DNA of 64,000 nt from Nonomuraea indica (lineage in GTDB: Bacteria; Actinomycetota; Actinomycetes; Streptosporangiales; Streptosporangiaceae): NCBI RefSeq assembly GCF_002850745.1, contig NZ_KZ559478.1, positions 17,369 through 81,368 of the forward strand, in the 5' to 3' direction. The translations under genes were made by a program, and so were the position numbers. Within the stretch, counting starts at the first letter, position 1. The number at the start of each line of letters is the position of its first letter. Below, one piece after another: positions 1 to 8,807 of the stretch. Under the pieces are notes generated by a model. That model did not search any database. It worked only from the letters and a program-made list of their open reading frames with translations, and was not told the DNA's origin.

Positions 1-153
1 GACGAACGCACCCTTTGTACGATCAGTCCTGGCGTTCCGGACACCGACCCCCGGAACGCGCTGCTCAACACCCACACCCCTGGGTACGCCCCCACCCCCG
101 CCCCGGTTCGACCCGCGGCGACGGTGGGGAACCTCACGCCCTCGCGGGCACGA

Positions 154-837
154 TCACCACGAGGCCTCACCCGGCTCCAGGCCCGCCTCCGGCAAGACAG
201 ACGGCAACGGCTCCAAGGGCGGCTGACTAGGCACCTGGTCGGGCGATCGCCGGGACTGCGCAGGGGACCGCCGCACCCGCGGCCGATGAGGAGACGGCCG
301 GCCCACCTGACCGGCCCGCCTCGCCGACCCGGCAGGCACACGATCGTCCGCCTCCCGCTCGTACTCCCCGCACATCTCCCACATCCACGTATCCACCCAC
401 TCCTTCGGGCACCTCTCCCAAGGCAGCTCCGCGGGCACCGCACTCCGCCGCCGCGCGGACGCGACAGACACCTCAGCCCGTCCACCCAGGGACGGCGCCC
501 CCTCACCGGACACCGGCACGCCCACCTCCGCAGCCGCGCCCTCCCCGCGAGAACCCCCCTCGGCCCCGGGCGCCGCGGACATGAACCCCGCGTACACCAC
601 AACAGGCCGACCAGGCGCCGGCACCCGCACCGGCCGCCACCCAACAGGCCGCGCACCCCGAACCGGCCCCTCCCACCCCACGCCAGCCCGCTCCAACGCC
701 GCCCGCTCCAACCCGGCCCGCTCGTACCCGCTGAGCTCCCCCGCCAGCAAACCCCCAGCGAAGATCACCGGCGCCAGCAACGCCGCACACAACACCACTG
801 GCCGCCGATGCACGTCCCGCCGCCGCCTCCTGATCAC
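154..837 (-). CDS. hypothetical membrane-anchored or secreted protein
   Basis: A 227-residue protein of unknown function. The N-terminus has a run of arginines (residues 2-7) followed by a hydrophobic stretch at about 14-33, which suits a signal peptide or single membrane anchor. The rest is rich in Ala, Gly, Pro and Arg and of low complexity, with one more ordered patch near 140-165 (WERCPKEWVDTWMWEMCGEY) holding two cysteines and many aromatics. The long plus-strand frame over the same bases gives an Arg/Pro-rich nonsense product, so I prefer this strand. It lies upstream of the tRNA, in the chromosomal flank. Confidence 0.5.
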   Translation of the reverse strand: MIRRRRRDVHRRPVVLCAALLAPVIFAGGLLAGELSGYERAGLERAALERAGVGWEGPVRGARPVGWRPVRVPAPGRPVVVYAGFMSAAPGAEGGSRGEGAAAEVGVPVSGEGAPSLGGRAEVSVASARRRSAVPAELPWERCPKEWVDTWMWEMCGEYEREADDRVPAGSARRAGQVGRPSPHRPRVRRSPAQSRRSPDQVPSQPPLEPLPSVLPEAGLEPGEASW

Positions 838-987
838 GCACCGACGTTAGCCACCCCGCCCACCCCACCTCCCCCACCCCAGGCATCCCTTTACCGCGGC
901 TCACAGCACCCATGACCCACCCACCCAAACTCACCCCGCCTCCACGTCCCACACAGTGCCGGACTTTCGCTAGGCTTACGGGAGTCC
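838..987. other. intergenic region upstream of tRNA-Arg
   Basis: No credible ORF. It holds the start of the leftward gene and the tRNA promoter region. A TAGGCT hexamer at 971-976, about 12 bp before the mature tRNA 5' end, is a plausible -10 box. I see no clear -35. Confidence 0.4.
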
Positions 988-1060
988 GCCTCCGTAGCTC
1001 AGGGGATAGAGCACCGCTCTCCTAAAGCGGGTGCCGCAGGTTCGAATCCTGCCGGGGGCA
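988..1060 (+). tRNA. tRNA-Arg (anticodon CCT)
   Basis: A full cloverleaf is visible. The acceptor stem pairs 988-994 with 1053-1059 (one G-T wobble) and A1060 is the discriminator base. The anticodon stem CCGCT (1014-1018) pairs with AGCGG (1026-1030) around the loop CTCCTAA, giving anticodon CCT at 1021-1023, which reads AGG. The T loop is GTTCGAATC. No CCA is encoded. The 3' half is the attachment site of the islands to the right: the integrated DNA restores an intact tRNA here and leaves 3' fragments at 36364 and 50913. Confidence 0.95.
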
Positions 1061-1061
1061 C
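1016..1061 (+). repeat. attL: 46-bp att core within the tRNA-Arg 3' end
   Basis: This stretch runs from the anticodon stem of tRNA-Arg to one base past the discriminator. It recurs without mismatch at 36364-36410 and 50913-50959. Integration into the 3' half of a tRNA gene is the usual habit of tyrosine integrases of actinomycete integrative elements. The integrase at 5809-7173 is the natural candidate enzyme. Confidence 0.88.
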
Positions 1062-1088
1062 TCATCTCCACCAGGCATTCCAGCCTCT

Positions 1089-1123
1089 GACCTGCGGTTT
1101 CTTAGCCGCAGGTCTTTTGCTTT
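1089..1123 (+). terminator. intrinsic terminator of tRNA-Arg
   Basis: A perfect 9-bp stem (GACCTGCGG at 1089-1097 with CCGCAGGTC at 1106-1114), an 8-nt loop and a T-rich tract. Equivalent hairpins follow both other copies of the att repeat. Confidence 0.85.
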
Positions 1124-1181
1124 ACAGACCCTCGATAGGTCGCCGAGGGCACCCGTATGCAGCCGTAGGACCATGATCAGG

Positions 1182-1203
1182 GGACATATGGGGGATGATC
1201 TTG
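1182..1203 (+). promoter_or_regulatory. 22-bp island-end repeat, copy 1 (possible integrase arm site)
   Basis: A 22-bp motif beginning GGACAT and ending ATGATCTTG. It recurs at 36277-36298 and 36530-36551, on either side of the second att copy. Position and repetition suggest an arm-type integrase or excisionase binding site. This is inference from sequence only. Confidence 0.4.
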
Positions 1204-1277
1204 GGGGCTTATCCCGAGGTCACACACCGTTCCTGGATGACTGTCGCGGCCAGAGGGCTCGCCCATAGGGTGGCCCC

Positions 1278-1925
1278 GTGCAGCGCCTTGCCCTCTTCGA
1301 CCTCGACCGGACGCTCATCGACCTGGACGCCGCGTTCGTCATGTGGGCAGAGGAGTTCGCCGAGCAACGGCGGCTGGGGCCCGAGGGCGTCGCCTGGCTC
1401 GTCTCTCTGGATCGGGCCGGGCATCCGCATCGAGAGGTCTTCTTCGGCAAGGTACGCGAGCACTTCAGGCTGACGGAAGCAGTCGAAGAGTTGTGGGCCG
1501 CCTACCGCCACCGCATGCCGTACCTCGTGCAGTGCTACCCCAGAGTGCGGGAAGCGCTGACCGCGCTGCGCGACACAGGCTGGCGGATCGGAATCGTCAC
1601 CAACGGCACGGCCGACAACCAACTCGGCAAGCTCCGACGAACCGGCCTCGCCGACGCGGTCGACGGATACGCCGTGTCCGGAGCCGAAGGTATCCGCAAG
1701 CCGGAAGTCGGCATCTTCGAGATAGCCGCCGAGCGGTGCGGAACCAGCCTTGCCCAGGGGGGCTGGATGGTGGGCGACAACCCCATCGCAGACATCGGAG
1801 GCGCCCGAGCAGCCGGCCTGCGCGCGATCTGGATCAACCGAGGAACGCGGCCCGTCAACAAGCACCAGGCAGACCATGTCGTCACAGACGTCATCGAAGG
1901 AATCGCCATCTTGGATAGGCAGTGA
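1278..1925 (+). CDS. HAD-superfamily hydrolase
   Basis: A 215-residue haloacid dehalogenase-type phosphohydrolase. Motif I is FDLDRT at residues 7-12, with nucleophile Asp8 and acid/base Asp10. Motif II is VTNGT near 112. The motif III lysine lies in GIRKPE, and motif IV is GDNPIADIGGA. The cap region between motifs I and II is alpha-helical, as in phosphoglycolate or pyrimidine-nucleotide phosphatase-like enzymes, so the substrate is likely a small phosphoester. The start is the GTG at 1278. It is the first gene inside the attL end and is cargo lying between att and integrase. Confidence 0.88.
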   Translation: MQRLALFDLDRTLIDLDAAFVMWAEEFAEQRRLGPEGVAWLVSLDRAGHPHREVFFGKVREHFRLTEAVEELWAAYRHRMPYLVQCYPRVREALTALRDTGWRIGIVTNGTADNQLGKLRRTGLADAVDGYAVSGAEGIRKPEVGIFEIAAERCGTSLAQGGWMVGDNPIADIGGARAAGLRAIWINRGTRPVNKHQADHVVTDVIEGIAILDRQ

Positions 1926-2340
1926 GGCTTTCAGGCAGGCCCGCAGAGAACGGTGCCCTGGTGGGGCCTACAGGAGCGTGCACCGAAGCGATCCACCCGC
2001 CATGTCAAGCTCCGGGGGCGCCGGTGGCTTGTGCTCACCTCGATCCGGGAACAACTCCGCACAGGTAAGTGGACCCCTCCAGCAGCCTCGGCGTCATCGT
2101 GATCCCGGTGAGGCGACCACAACGCCATTCAACCCTCAGCCCAACCGCTCATCCCGCCACACCTTGATCACGAAAGATCGAGGTTTAGGGTCCCTCCGGA
2201 AGCTTCCGCCGATGTGCGCCAGGGGGAGACGAACCATAAATCATCGGCCAGATCGTCCCGCCCTTGCCAAGCATTCCGGATGCACGGAGACAGCTCAGGG
2301 CGCATCGTGGATGTCGACGACAACGATCGGAGGCAACACG

Positions 2341-2835
2341 ATGGCCACGGCAAGCGCTTGGTTCGCTCTGGGAGGAGCCCTAGGTGGTGTCCTCATCAGC
2401 GGCGCAATCGCTCTGATCACAGCCGTCCTCAATCATCGCTGGCAATCCGAGGCTGCCCAACGGAACTTTGACTGGGAACATTCAAGGCAGATCCGTCAGG
2501 AGCGCCGCGAAACATATGCGCAGTACTGGACAGCCTGGAATGCGCTGATGCGCATCCTGGAACGTGGTCGCGACAACATCGAATCTGCCGATTTAGCTGC
2601 CGCCGAAGCTCTCTGGCGCGAGGCCCTAGACGCCATGTTCCTCATCTGTGGTTCGAAAGTCCTGGAAGCGGGCATCGAGCACATCCATCTCACTGAGGCT
2701 CGTATCGCCGCACGGAGCACAAGAGCCGTTGACGGTGCCGGCAAGTCGCGCGCTCTCAACCGGGCCATGCGAGAAGACATCCTGCATGGGCACAGGGATC
2801 GATATCCGGCCGAACTGGAATCTCGCCGCCCTTGA
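2341..2835 (+). CDS. small membrane-anchored hypothetical protein
   Basis: 164 residues of unknown function. One transmembrane helix is near the N-terminus (about residues 5-28, Gly/Ala/Ile/Leu-rich), followed by a charged helical region likely in the cytoplasm (HSRQIRQERRETYAQYW). A good ribosome site (GGAGG about 8 bases upstream) picks the ATG at 2341 over the much earlier in-frame start, which would read into the HAD gene. The topology resembles short phage- or island-encoded membrane proteins of unknown role. Confidence 0.6.
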   Translation: MATASAWFALGGALGGVLISGAIALITAVLNHRWQSEAAQRNFDWEHSRQIRQERRETYAQYWTAWNALMRILERGRDNIESADLAAAEALWREALDAMFLICGSKVLEAGIEHIHLTEARIAARSTRAVDGAGKSRALNRAMREDILHGHRDRYPAELESRRP

Positions 2836-2964
2836 GGCCATTGCCGCCACAGGCACGTTACAGGGGCAAGCCGCATCATGGCGGCATTCACCTGAGCAGC
2901 ATCGATCTCTATCGCGGCTCGCTATAGCCCAAACGGTCGCCTGTACGAGCAGCCCCGGCCGGGA

Positions 2965-2980
2965 TAGGGTCCGGGTCGTG
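2965..2980 (+). promoter_or_regulatory. -10 box of a leaderless-type start
   Basis: TAGGGT (2965-2970) sits 7 bp before the GTG at 2978, and no ribosome site is present. That spacing is typical of leaderless actinobacterial transcripts and supports the GTG as start of the lipoprotein gene. Confidence 0.4.
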
Positions 2981-3466
2981 CGCTTTGGTGCCAATTCGAG
3001 GCTAGCTGCCGCGGTACTCGTCTGTTTCGCGGCCCTGACGGGCTGCTCGGGAGAGCCGGAGCGGCCGACGCTAGAGGAAGCGACGCGGCAGCTAGTGACC
3101 GACGGGGACGCACTGTTGTCGATGGTGAAAACGGACCTAACCGGGCTGACGCAGGAGCGAGCTGATCAGGACCGGACAACTTCGTGCACACCTGGCGAAG
3201 TACAGCGGTATTTCGTGTTCAAGGGTAACCTCGCAGATCCGGCCAGGCATGATCCGATCAGCCGCATCGGACTGCTGAAAGGCAAGCTCGAAACCATGGG
3301 GTATCGGGAGGCCGTGGACGAACTCGACCTCATGGAGGACGAGTTGGGCGTTACGGTGTCTCTCCATGAGGAGGCCAAATTGACCTTCGTGCTCCTCGGG
3401 CGCCTGTCACAGACTCCCAACCTCGTGATCATGGGCAAAACGGAGTGCTACCCACGCACCGGCTGA
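2978..3466 (+). CDS. putative lipoprotein
   Basis: 162 residues. The N-terminus is a lipoprotein signal peptide: a basic residue, a hydrophobic core (AAAVLVCFAAL) and the lipobox LTGC, with the lipidated cysteine at about residue 23. The mature part is helical and acidic and matches nothing I recognise. I chose the GTG at 2978 because it places the signal peptide at the very start and has a -10 box just upstream. The longer frame begins inside the preceding gene. It is cargo with no evident operon partner. Confidence 0.65.
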   Translation: MRFGANSRLAAAVLVCFAALTGCSGEPERPTLEEATRQLVTDGDALLSMVKTDLTGLTQERADQDRTTSCTPGEVQRYFVFKGNLADPARHDPISRIGLLKGKLETMGYREAVDELDLMEDELGVTVSLHEEAKLTFVLLGRLSQTPNLVIMGKTECYPRTG

Positions 3467-3472
3467 ACTCGC

Positions 3473-3766
3473 TCATGTGGGATCGGGGACCTGCGCGGCT
3501 TCCTCGCGGAGCTGTCTGGCGCGGCGGCGGAGATTCTCGGCGGTGCTCAGGCAGGAGTTCTCCAGTTCGCTCATCTCGCGTCTGAGCCGGACAGCATTCG
3601 CGAGGTACCGCTCTGAGGCGGGGCCCTTCCACAGGGGCTCGCTGTCGCTTGGCTTCGACGGGATGCCGTTGAACGTGTCGGCCAAGGTTCTGGCGTACCT
3701 GATGAAGGTAGATGCCAGCGCCTCCTTCTCGGCTGCTTCACGGAGCAGTTGGTGTCTGACGGGCAT
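3473..3766 (-). CDS. WXG100-like small helical protein
   Basis: 97 residues, almost entirely helical, with a W-K-G triplet (LWKGPASERYL) near residue 46 between two amphipathic helices. This is the layout of WXG100/ESAT-6-like proteins exported by type VII secretion. Its ATG lies two bases after the stop of the larger upstream gene (3769-5532), so the pair is translationally coupled. It ends in a charged coiled coil (RRRARQLREEAAQ) rather than the usual C-terminal export motif. The family call is by pattern and is moderate. Confidence 0.6.
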   Translation of the reverse strand: MPVRHQLLREAAEKEALASTFIRYARTLADTFNGIPSKPSDSEPLWKGPASERYLANAVRLRREMSELENSCLSTAENLRRRARQLREEAAQVPDPT

Positions 3767-3768
3767 GC

Positions 3769-5532
3769 TCAACCACCCCGTACCTTCAGCGCCTGGACCA
3801 GGGCGCTCATAAGTCGGCCCTTGACCGCGTCTCGCAACAGGGCTCTGTCCGCTGCGGCGAGCGGCGCCTGCCCGTGAGCCTTCAGCGACTCGACCAAAAA
3901 GCCCACCTGCTGTTCCACCAGTTTGTTGGCGACCGCTTCGGCGTTGTCCGGTGTCCTCTGGTCGAGGTAATCCGTGATCATGTCCTTCATGACGCCCTTG
4001 GCGTCGTCGAGCCCTTTGTCCTTGCCGGTGGACACGAGCGCACTGTCGATGGGCAGGAACTTGTTGTTGAAGAAGTCGACAGGCATGAGGATGTACCCGG
4101 CTAGTCGTTCGGCGTACTCGTCGTCGCTCCACTCGGCGTATGTCGAGCCAGCCAGCAGCAGGTTTCCCAACGCACCCGTCCGCGCGGCGAGGTTGGCGTG
4201 TGCCTCTCGCCCGTAAAGATCTGGATCGAAGGGATGGAACCGGCCCGTGTCCAGCTCTTTGGTGTAGTCCTGGCCCGCCTTCATCAAGGCATCGGCCGCG
4301 ACAGGGTCCTGCATCAGCGCACCCAGGAACCGGGCGCTCACGGCGGGGTCGAGCTTGTCCCAGGGCGCTCTTGGCTCCAGATAGGGCACCTCCGGCGAGT
4401 TTCGCTCGGCCTGGCCTCGGGCGAGCTTGTCGAGGATGGGCGCGATGTCCTTGGCGAGCATCCGGCTGATGGGCGAGTTTGTGAACGTTCCGATGCCGCC
4501 GCCGACCCAGAGACTGTGCTCGGATCCGATGCTGCTGATGACGGTGATCCAGGCCCGCTCCCGTATGTCATCCACGCCGGCGCCCGGCTTCAACGCCCCG
4601 TGCAGCGCCTTCGCCAACGCCTCCTCGTAGCCGGGGACACCGGTTGTAGTGACGGTGTAGGCGTTCAGCAGAACGCCGGCCTCCTTCTGATGCTCGGCCA
4701 GCAACCGCTGGAACGCCTCCGGATTCGCCTCGTACGCCTTGGCCAGGTTGTACAGACTCCAGTTGGGGTCCGTGGGATAGGCGTCAGAGTTCGGTGGGCG
4801 GTTGAGCAGGTTGGTCGCCACCCGGTTGAGGAAAGTGCCGGACTGCGGGGCCAGGGCAACCAGGGTCGTCAGGATGTCCGACGGGGCTGTCTCCACCATC
4901 TTCTGCCACTCGTTCCCGAGCCGTCCGGAACTCTCCGCGCTGGCGAACACTCTGGCTAACAGGCCCGGCGAAGAGTCTCCGGCCCGCTTCAGCGCGTCCG
5001 GGGTCAGACCTCTGCGCACACCAGCGGCCTCGATGTTCATCCAGTCGCGGAGCAACTTCTGGAACGTCGTAGGGCCGAGGGCGGCCAGCAGCGCCGCCGC
5101 GTAAGTCGGGTCGTTGGCCCTCCCCTTGAGCGCCCCCAGCGCCTTCTCCACCCCGTTCCAACTCGGGCCGGACAAGTGCAGGTCGTGGAGCTTGAGGGCC
5201 GCGGCGATGGCATCCGCGTCCTTCCTGGCCGCACGCGCCGCCTCTGCCCCGTTACTGAACGGGAAGGTGGCGGCCAACATGCCCTTCTGCTGCGTCGGCA
5301 CCAACCGCTTGATGGTGTCGACGCGCCATTTCAGGTCCTGCTGCGACTCGTGGAAGAACGCCCAGGTGCGGTGCATCGCTGTGATGCCCCCATGGCCAAC
5401 CCAGTCCTCACCGGCCTCGGCAATCGCTGCTTCGAGCCCTGGCCGCGCTCTGCCCAGGACCTCCTTCCCAGCCTCCATCTGGCGGATCAGCTTGTCTACG
5501 CCGAGGGGATCGATCCCGACGAACTCCCCCAT
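3769..5532 (-). CDS. large WXG-type / type VII-associated hypothetical protein
   Basis: 587 residues. The first 100 form an alpha-helical hairpin like the N-termini of WXG/LXG-type exported proteins, with a Trp-Val-Gly triplet at about 44-46. A long helical region follows, with several Phe-Leu and Asn-Leu-Leu segments and no recognised catalytic motif. No toxin domain is obvious at the C-terminus. It is followed 2 bp later by the small WKG protein, suggesting a secreted or surface pair. No secretion ATPase is encoded nearby, so any export would use the host's system. The exact function is unknown. Confidence 0.6.
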   Translation of the reverse strand: MGEFVGIDPLGVDKLIRQMEAGKEVLGRARPGLEAAIAEAGEDWVGHGGITAMHRTWAFFHESQQDLKWRVDTIKRLVPTQQKGMLAATFPFSNGAEAARAARKDADAIAAALKLHDLHLSGPSWNGVEKALGALKGRANDPTYAAALLAALGPTTFQKLLRDWMNIEAAGVRRGLTPDALKRAGDSSPGLLARVFASAESSGRLGNEWQKMVETAPSDILTTLVALAPQSGTFLNRVATNLLNRPPNSDAYPTDPNWSLYNLAKAYEANPEAFQRLLAEHQKEAGVLLNAYTVTTTGVPGYEEALAKALHGALKPGAGVDDIRERAWITVISSIGSEHSLWVGGGIGTFTNSPISRMLAKDIAPILDKLARGQAERNSPEVPYLEPRAPWDKLDPAVSARFLGALMQDPVAADALMKAGQDYTKELDTGRFHPFDPDLYGREAHANLAARTGALGNLLLAGSTYAEWSDDEYAERLAGYILMPVDFFNNKFLPIDSALVSTGKDKGLDDAKGVMKDMITDYLDQRTPDNAEAVANKLVEQQVGFLVESLKAHGQAPLAAADRALLRDAVKGRLMSALVQALKVRGG

Positions 5533-5808
5533 TGCCCCCTCCCGGAGGGTTGGCTATAGGGCGGGAGTCAAGCACAACAGACGTCTCGGGTAAACACGTA
5601 ATACATTGTCATAAAGAAGCGGAATCGCTTGTGTACGACGGTTAGTCGCAATAAGTCTCGATGAAAGCCAACATGACCGCAGTGTCCGTTCTTGTCGAGG
5701 CCGGGCCGACCGAAAGCTGTCCTTCGTGGATCGGGCGCCACGCGCTGTGCGAACTGGGCGAACTGCAAAGATCCGGGCCCGGCCATAGCCAGGGCCCGGA
5801 GCGGCCAT
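5533..5808. other. intergenic region downstream of the integrase
   Basis: The 276 bp are less GC-rich than their surroundings. A small hairpin AAGCG-GAAT-CGCTT at about 5614-5627 could end the integrase transcript. I see no att core or other repeat here, although in pSAM2-type elements attP normally abuts the int 3' end. Confidence 0.4.
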
Positions 5809-7173
5809 CTATACGTCGAGGGCGCTGTTGATCTTCCCGTTGATCTGCTCTTGCTGGCCGTCCATGCACTTGGCGTAGACCCGGAGCAGGACGTCAACGC
5901 CATGCCCAGCGCGCTTGGCGACCTCAGGGGCCGGCACGCCGGCGTTGAGCCAGAGCGACACCGCCGCATGGCGGAGGTCGTACGGCCGAGCAGCAAGCGA
6001 CGAGGTTACCTGGGCAGGCGTCAGAGCGAGCTTCCGCGCTTCCTGCCAGACTCGGGAGTACGCGGAACTGGAGTAGACGCCTCCCGTGCCCGTACAGAAG
6101 ATCCTGCCGTCCTTGGCCGTGCCGTACTCGGCGATGTGCTCACGGAGCATCGCGACCAGGACCGGCGGGATCGGGATCTCTCGCGTTTCCCTGTCCGCCC
6201 GGTGCTTCAGGCTTCGGGACTCGTGGGTCTCGCCGGAGTTCGTCCATCGCTTCGTACTCTGGGGACGCGCTCGCTCCAGGACGATCAGGCCCCATCCCGA
6301 TGCGGGCAGGGTGCAGTTGTTCGCTCGGAGATCCGCCGCCTCCTCCGGCCGAAGCGCGGCGTAGTAGATGCAGCCGAACAGCGCCTTGAGCCGAGCCCCC
6401 CGCTTGCGACCCACCATGGACAGGGCGACGAGGAGCCGCCTTGCCTGCGCTGGGTTGACCACGGTTCGCGGATCCACGACCGTGACGGCCTTGGGTGCAG
6501 TCCATTTGATCTCGTTGAGCGGGTTGGTGCCGAACACCTTCTCCTCAACCGCGTGCTCCAGCAGGTGATGGAGAATGGCCCGCTTGCGCCGTACCGTGTT
6601 CGCCCCCGCCGGGCCGCCGGCGAAGGTGGCCGAGATGGCGTCGAGTGCCCTGCGGAGAACCGCGGCATCGCCCAGAGCGGTCAGAGGAAGCGAAGCCTTC
6701 TCCAGCCACCTCAGGGTCACAGCTTGAGCCGCGGTTAGGTCTGCCCGTCGATCCTCGGGAAGGAGCACATGAACCTTGAGGACTTCCCGCAGTTCCTCAG
6801 GCTTGGGACGCCCCGGTGCGTCGGCCGTCAGAGCGGGAACCAACGACAGGAGCGCGTACGCGTCCGTCTCGCGGGTCCGGGGCGCCGAAGTGCGCCAGCG
6901 GCGAAGGATGTAGGTCTGGGCGAACTCCAGGAATGTCGGGCCGGAGGATCGGGCGGCGAGCATCGACACCGGCAGGCCGGTCACGATGTCGAACTCCTCC
7001 CCTGCCTTGGCCGCCTGGCGTAGGTCGGACAGGAAGGCGTTGGCCAGGCCCTTGGTACGGAAGCTCTTGGACTTCGCCTTGCCCGCGACCTTCCAGCGGG
7101 CGATAAAGGCGGGGGTATCCCGGTCCGAACGATGCTGGACTCCGCCGAGCTTCACGTCGTAGGTGGTGTTCAC
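5809..7173 (-). CDS. int: tyrosine recombinase / integrase of the AICE
   Basis: 454 residues. The N-terminal arm-binding and SAM-like core-binding regions fill roughly residues 1-200. The C-terminal catalytic domain shows the first Arg in AALRPEEA, the box RPYDLRHAAVSLW (Tyr replaces the first His, as is common in actinomycete integrases), the GH of RAGHGVDVLL and the nucleophilic Tyr of LRVYAKCM. It should catalyse site-specific integration into and excision from tRNA-Arg(CCT). Its start overlaps the excisionase stop by 4 bp. The gene points at attL but is 4.7 kb from it, with four unrelated genes between. Confidence 0.93.
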   Translation of the reverse strand: MNTTYDVKLGGVQHRSDRDTPAFIARWKVAGKAKSKSFRTKGLANAFLSDLRQAAKAGEEFDIVTGLPVSMLAARSSGPTFLEFAQTYILRRWRTSAPRTRETDAYALLSLVPALTADAPGRPKPEELREVLKVHVLLPEDRRADLTAAQAVTLRWLEKASLPLTALGDAAVLRRALDAISATFAGGPAGANTVRRKRAILHHLLEHAVEEKVFGTNPLNEIKWTAPKAVTVVDPRTVVNPAQARRLLVALSMVGRKRGARLKALFGCIYYAALRPEEAADLRANNCTLPASGWGLIVLERARPQSTKRWTNSGETHESRSLKHRADRETREIPIPPVLVAMLREHIAEYGTAKDGRIFCTGTGGVYSSSAYSRVWQEARKLALTPAQVTSSLAARPYDLRHAAVSLWLNAGVPAPEVAKRAGHGVDVLLRVYAKCMDGQQEQINGKINSALDV

Positions 7174-7361
7174 GCGGCCTCCCGGCGAGAGTCGAGCCAG
7201 GCCAGGAGATCGCTCCGCCAGACGCGCAACTCGTCATTGGGGAGCCGGATGCACGCAGGTGCACGTCCGAGTTCGCGCCAGCGGTAGAAGGTGCGGCGGG
7301 AGATTCCGCCCAGTTCCTCGAGTACCTCGGGAACGGTCAGCAGCTTGTCCTGCCTACTCAT
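7170..7361 (-). CDS. xis: excisionase / MerR-like HTH protein
   Basis: 63 residues. The motif LLTVPEVLEELGGISRRTFYRW is a MerR/excisionase-type winged helix of the HTH_17 kind, ending in RSDLLAWLDSR. It sits between rep and int with 4-8 bp overlaps on both sides, the standard position of xis in pSAM2-like elements, where it directs excision together with integrase. The start at 7361 gives the normal N-terminus MSRQDKLLTV; the longer frame runs into the rep gene. Confidence 0.85.
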   Translation of the reverse strand: MSRQDKLLTVPEVLEELGGISRRTFYRWRELGRAPACIRLPNDELRVWRSDLLAWLDSRREAA

Positions 7362-8715
7362 CAGGACCACCGCCCGCGTACGACAGGCTGGTGCCGGTGA
7401 GTGCGGCGGCCAAGAGTTGGTCTCCGAGGGACAGACCCTTTCCGGCATACTCCCAGTGGGCGATGACGAGGACGGTGTCCTCGTCGAAGAGGGGCAGGCG
7501 GCCGGTGGTGATCTCCTCTGTTCGCTGGTGTTCTTCGCGGGCGGCGCGGAGGGCGCCGAGGGTGGTGGAGTAGCGGCGGCTCTTGGTGGAGAAGTGACCG
7601 CGGAAGCCGAGCATGTGGGCCCACTGGGTGAGGCGTAGGTCGGCCAGGTCGTCGAGGGTTCCCAGGCGGAGGCATTCGGCGATGAGGCGGCGGGCGTGCT
7701 CGCGCAGTGGGTACAGGGCCAGTTCGTCGAGGGTGTGGATGCGCCGGTCGAGCGTGCCGACGCACTCGGCCGCCTTCGTCGCGTACTTGGCGATGTAGGC
7801 GGCGACCGCTTGTTCGGTGAGGTCGCCGTTCATGGTGATCGGGCGGATGTCGAGCTGGGTGCCCCAACGGAAGACGCGGCCCAGCGGCTCGACCTCGACG
7901 GTGATCGCGCCGGCCGCGTGCTGGACGGCTTGGGTCAGGGCATCGGCGGTGGCCCAGGCTGGAGGCGGCGAGGTGGGCCCGGTGGGGCCGTCGAGGCGGA
8001 TGACGGCGTGGAAGTGGACGACGCCGCGCCGCTGGTATTCGGCGACCTTGGCGAAGGAGATGGTGAGCTGTTCACGCAGCTCGCGCAGCGTGAGTCCGGA
8101 GAGCCGGGCGAACCGTCGCCGCAGTGCTTCGGTGAAGCGCCGCCATAGCTCGGGAGCTACGGCGTTGAACAGCACCGAACCTTCGTAGTCGTAGCAGTCC
8201 GAGCAGAGGGGCTCACCGAGGTGCGGGGCGTCGGCCGCATGGCGTGCCGTGCAGGACATGACCTGCCCGTGTGGGCAGGTCTCGGCCTGACGGCGAGCGT
8301 GGCAGGGCAGGACCTTGCCGTTCTTCTCCCGTCGGACGTGCACCGCGCCGAACGACGGCGCGGTGAGCGTCACGAACAGCGCCGGGTGTGCCGCAACCGT
8401 CTCCGGGACACCCTTGCCGCCGACCAGGCCGGCCCGGACGAGCTGGTAGGTGTCGGCGCGGTAGGTCTCAGCGCAGGCGGGGCAGCGGGAGGCGCGGCGG
8501 GTCTTGCATGGCACCCGCAGGACGCCGTCCGGTTCGGTGTGGGTGCTGTAGCGGTGCAGGAGCTGGCCGGTGGCGCGGTCGTAGTGCTCGACCTTGCCGC
8601 GCAGGTGGATGGGCTGGCGGCAGCCGCCGGTGCGCTTGATCTGGTGGGCCCAGCGGTCGTAGTTCGGGTCGTGGAGCCGGGTGATCATCCCGGCGAGTGC
8701 GTGTGGGTGGGGCAA
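7354..8715 (-). CDS. replication initiator (RepSA-type, HUH endonuclease)
   Basis: 453 residues. It has an N-terminal cysteine-rich region (CPACAETYR, CPHGQVMSC, CSDCYDYEG), likely zinc-binding. The HUH signature is HFHAVIRLDG in the middle of the protein, and the tyrosine motif is YIAKYATK. These mark a rolling-circle replication initiator that nicks a double-stranded origin, as RepSA does for pSAM2. The stop overlaps the start of xis. Element replication after excision and before or during transfer is the known role of the family. Confidence 0.88.
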   Translation of the reverse strand: MPHPHALAGMITRLHDPNYDRWAHQIKRTGGCRQPIHLRGKVEHYDRATGQLLHRYSTHTEPDGVLRVPCKTRRASRCPACAETYRADTYQLVRAGLVGGKGVPETVAAHPALFVTLTAPSFGAVHVRREKNGKVLPCHARRQAETCPHGQVMSCTARHAADAPHLGEPLCSDCYDYEGSVLFNAVAPELWRRFTEALRRRFARLSGLTLRELREQLTISFAKVAEYQRRGVVHFHAVIRLDGPTGPTSPPPAWATADALTQAVQHAAGAITVEVEPLGRVFRWGTQLDIRPITMNGDLTEQAVAAYIAKYATKAAECVGTLDRRIHTLDELALYPLREHARRLIAECLRLGTLDDLADLRLTQWAHMLGFRGHFSTKSRRYSTTLGALRAAREEHQRTEEITTGRLPLFDEDTVLVIAHWEYAGKGLSLGDQLLAAALTGTSLSYAGGGPDE

Positions 8716-8807
8716 GATGGGTTCCGTCCTATCCAGTGTTCTGGGTGGATGGCCCCCGGCCTGGCGCGGATCTTGGCGGATGTGTGGCCAGGCGGGGGGC
8801 GCTACGG

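Noticed and set aside
124..915. 263-residue plus-strand frame
   Set aside because: Arg/Pro-rich low-complexity shadow of the minus-strand gene; no start signal.
5554..5808. 84-residue minus frame beyond the integrase
   Set aside because: No ribosome site or protein-like pattern; probably intergenic.
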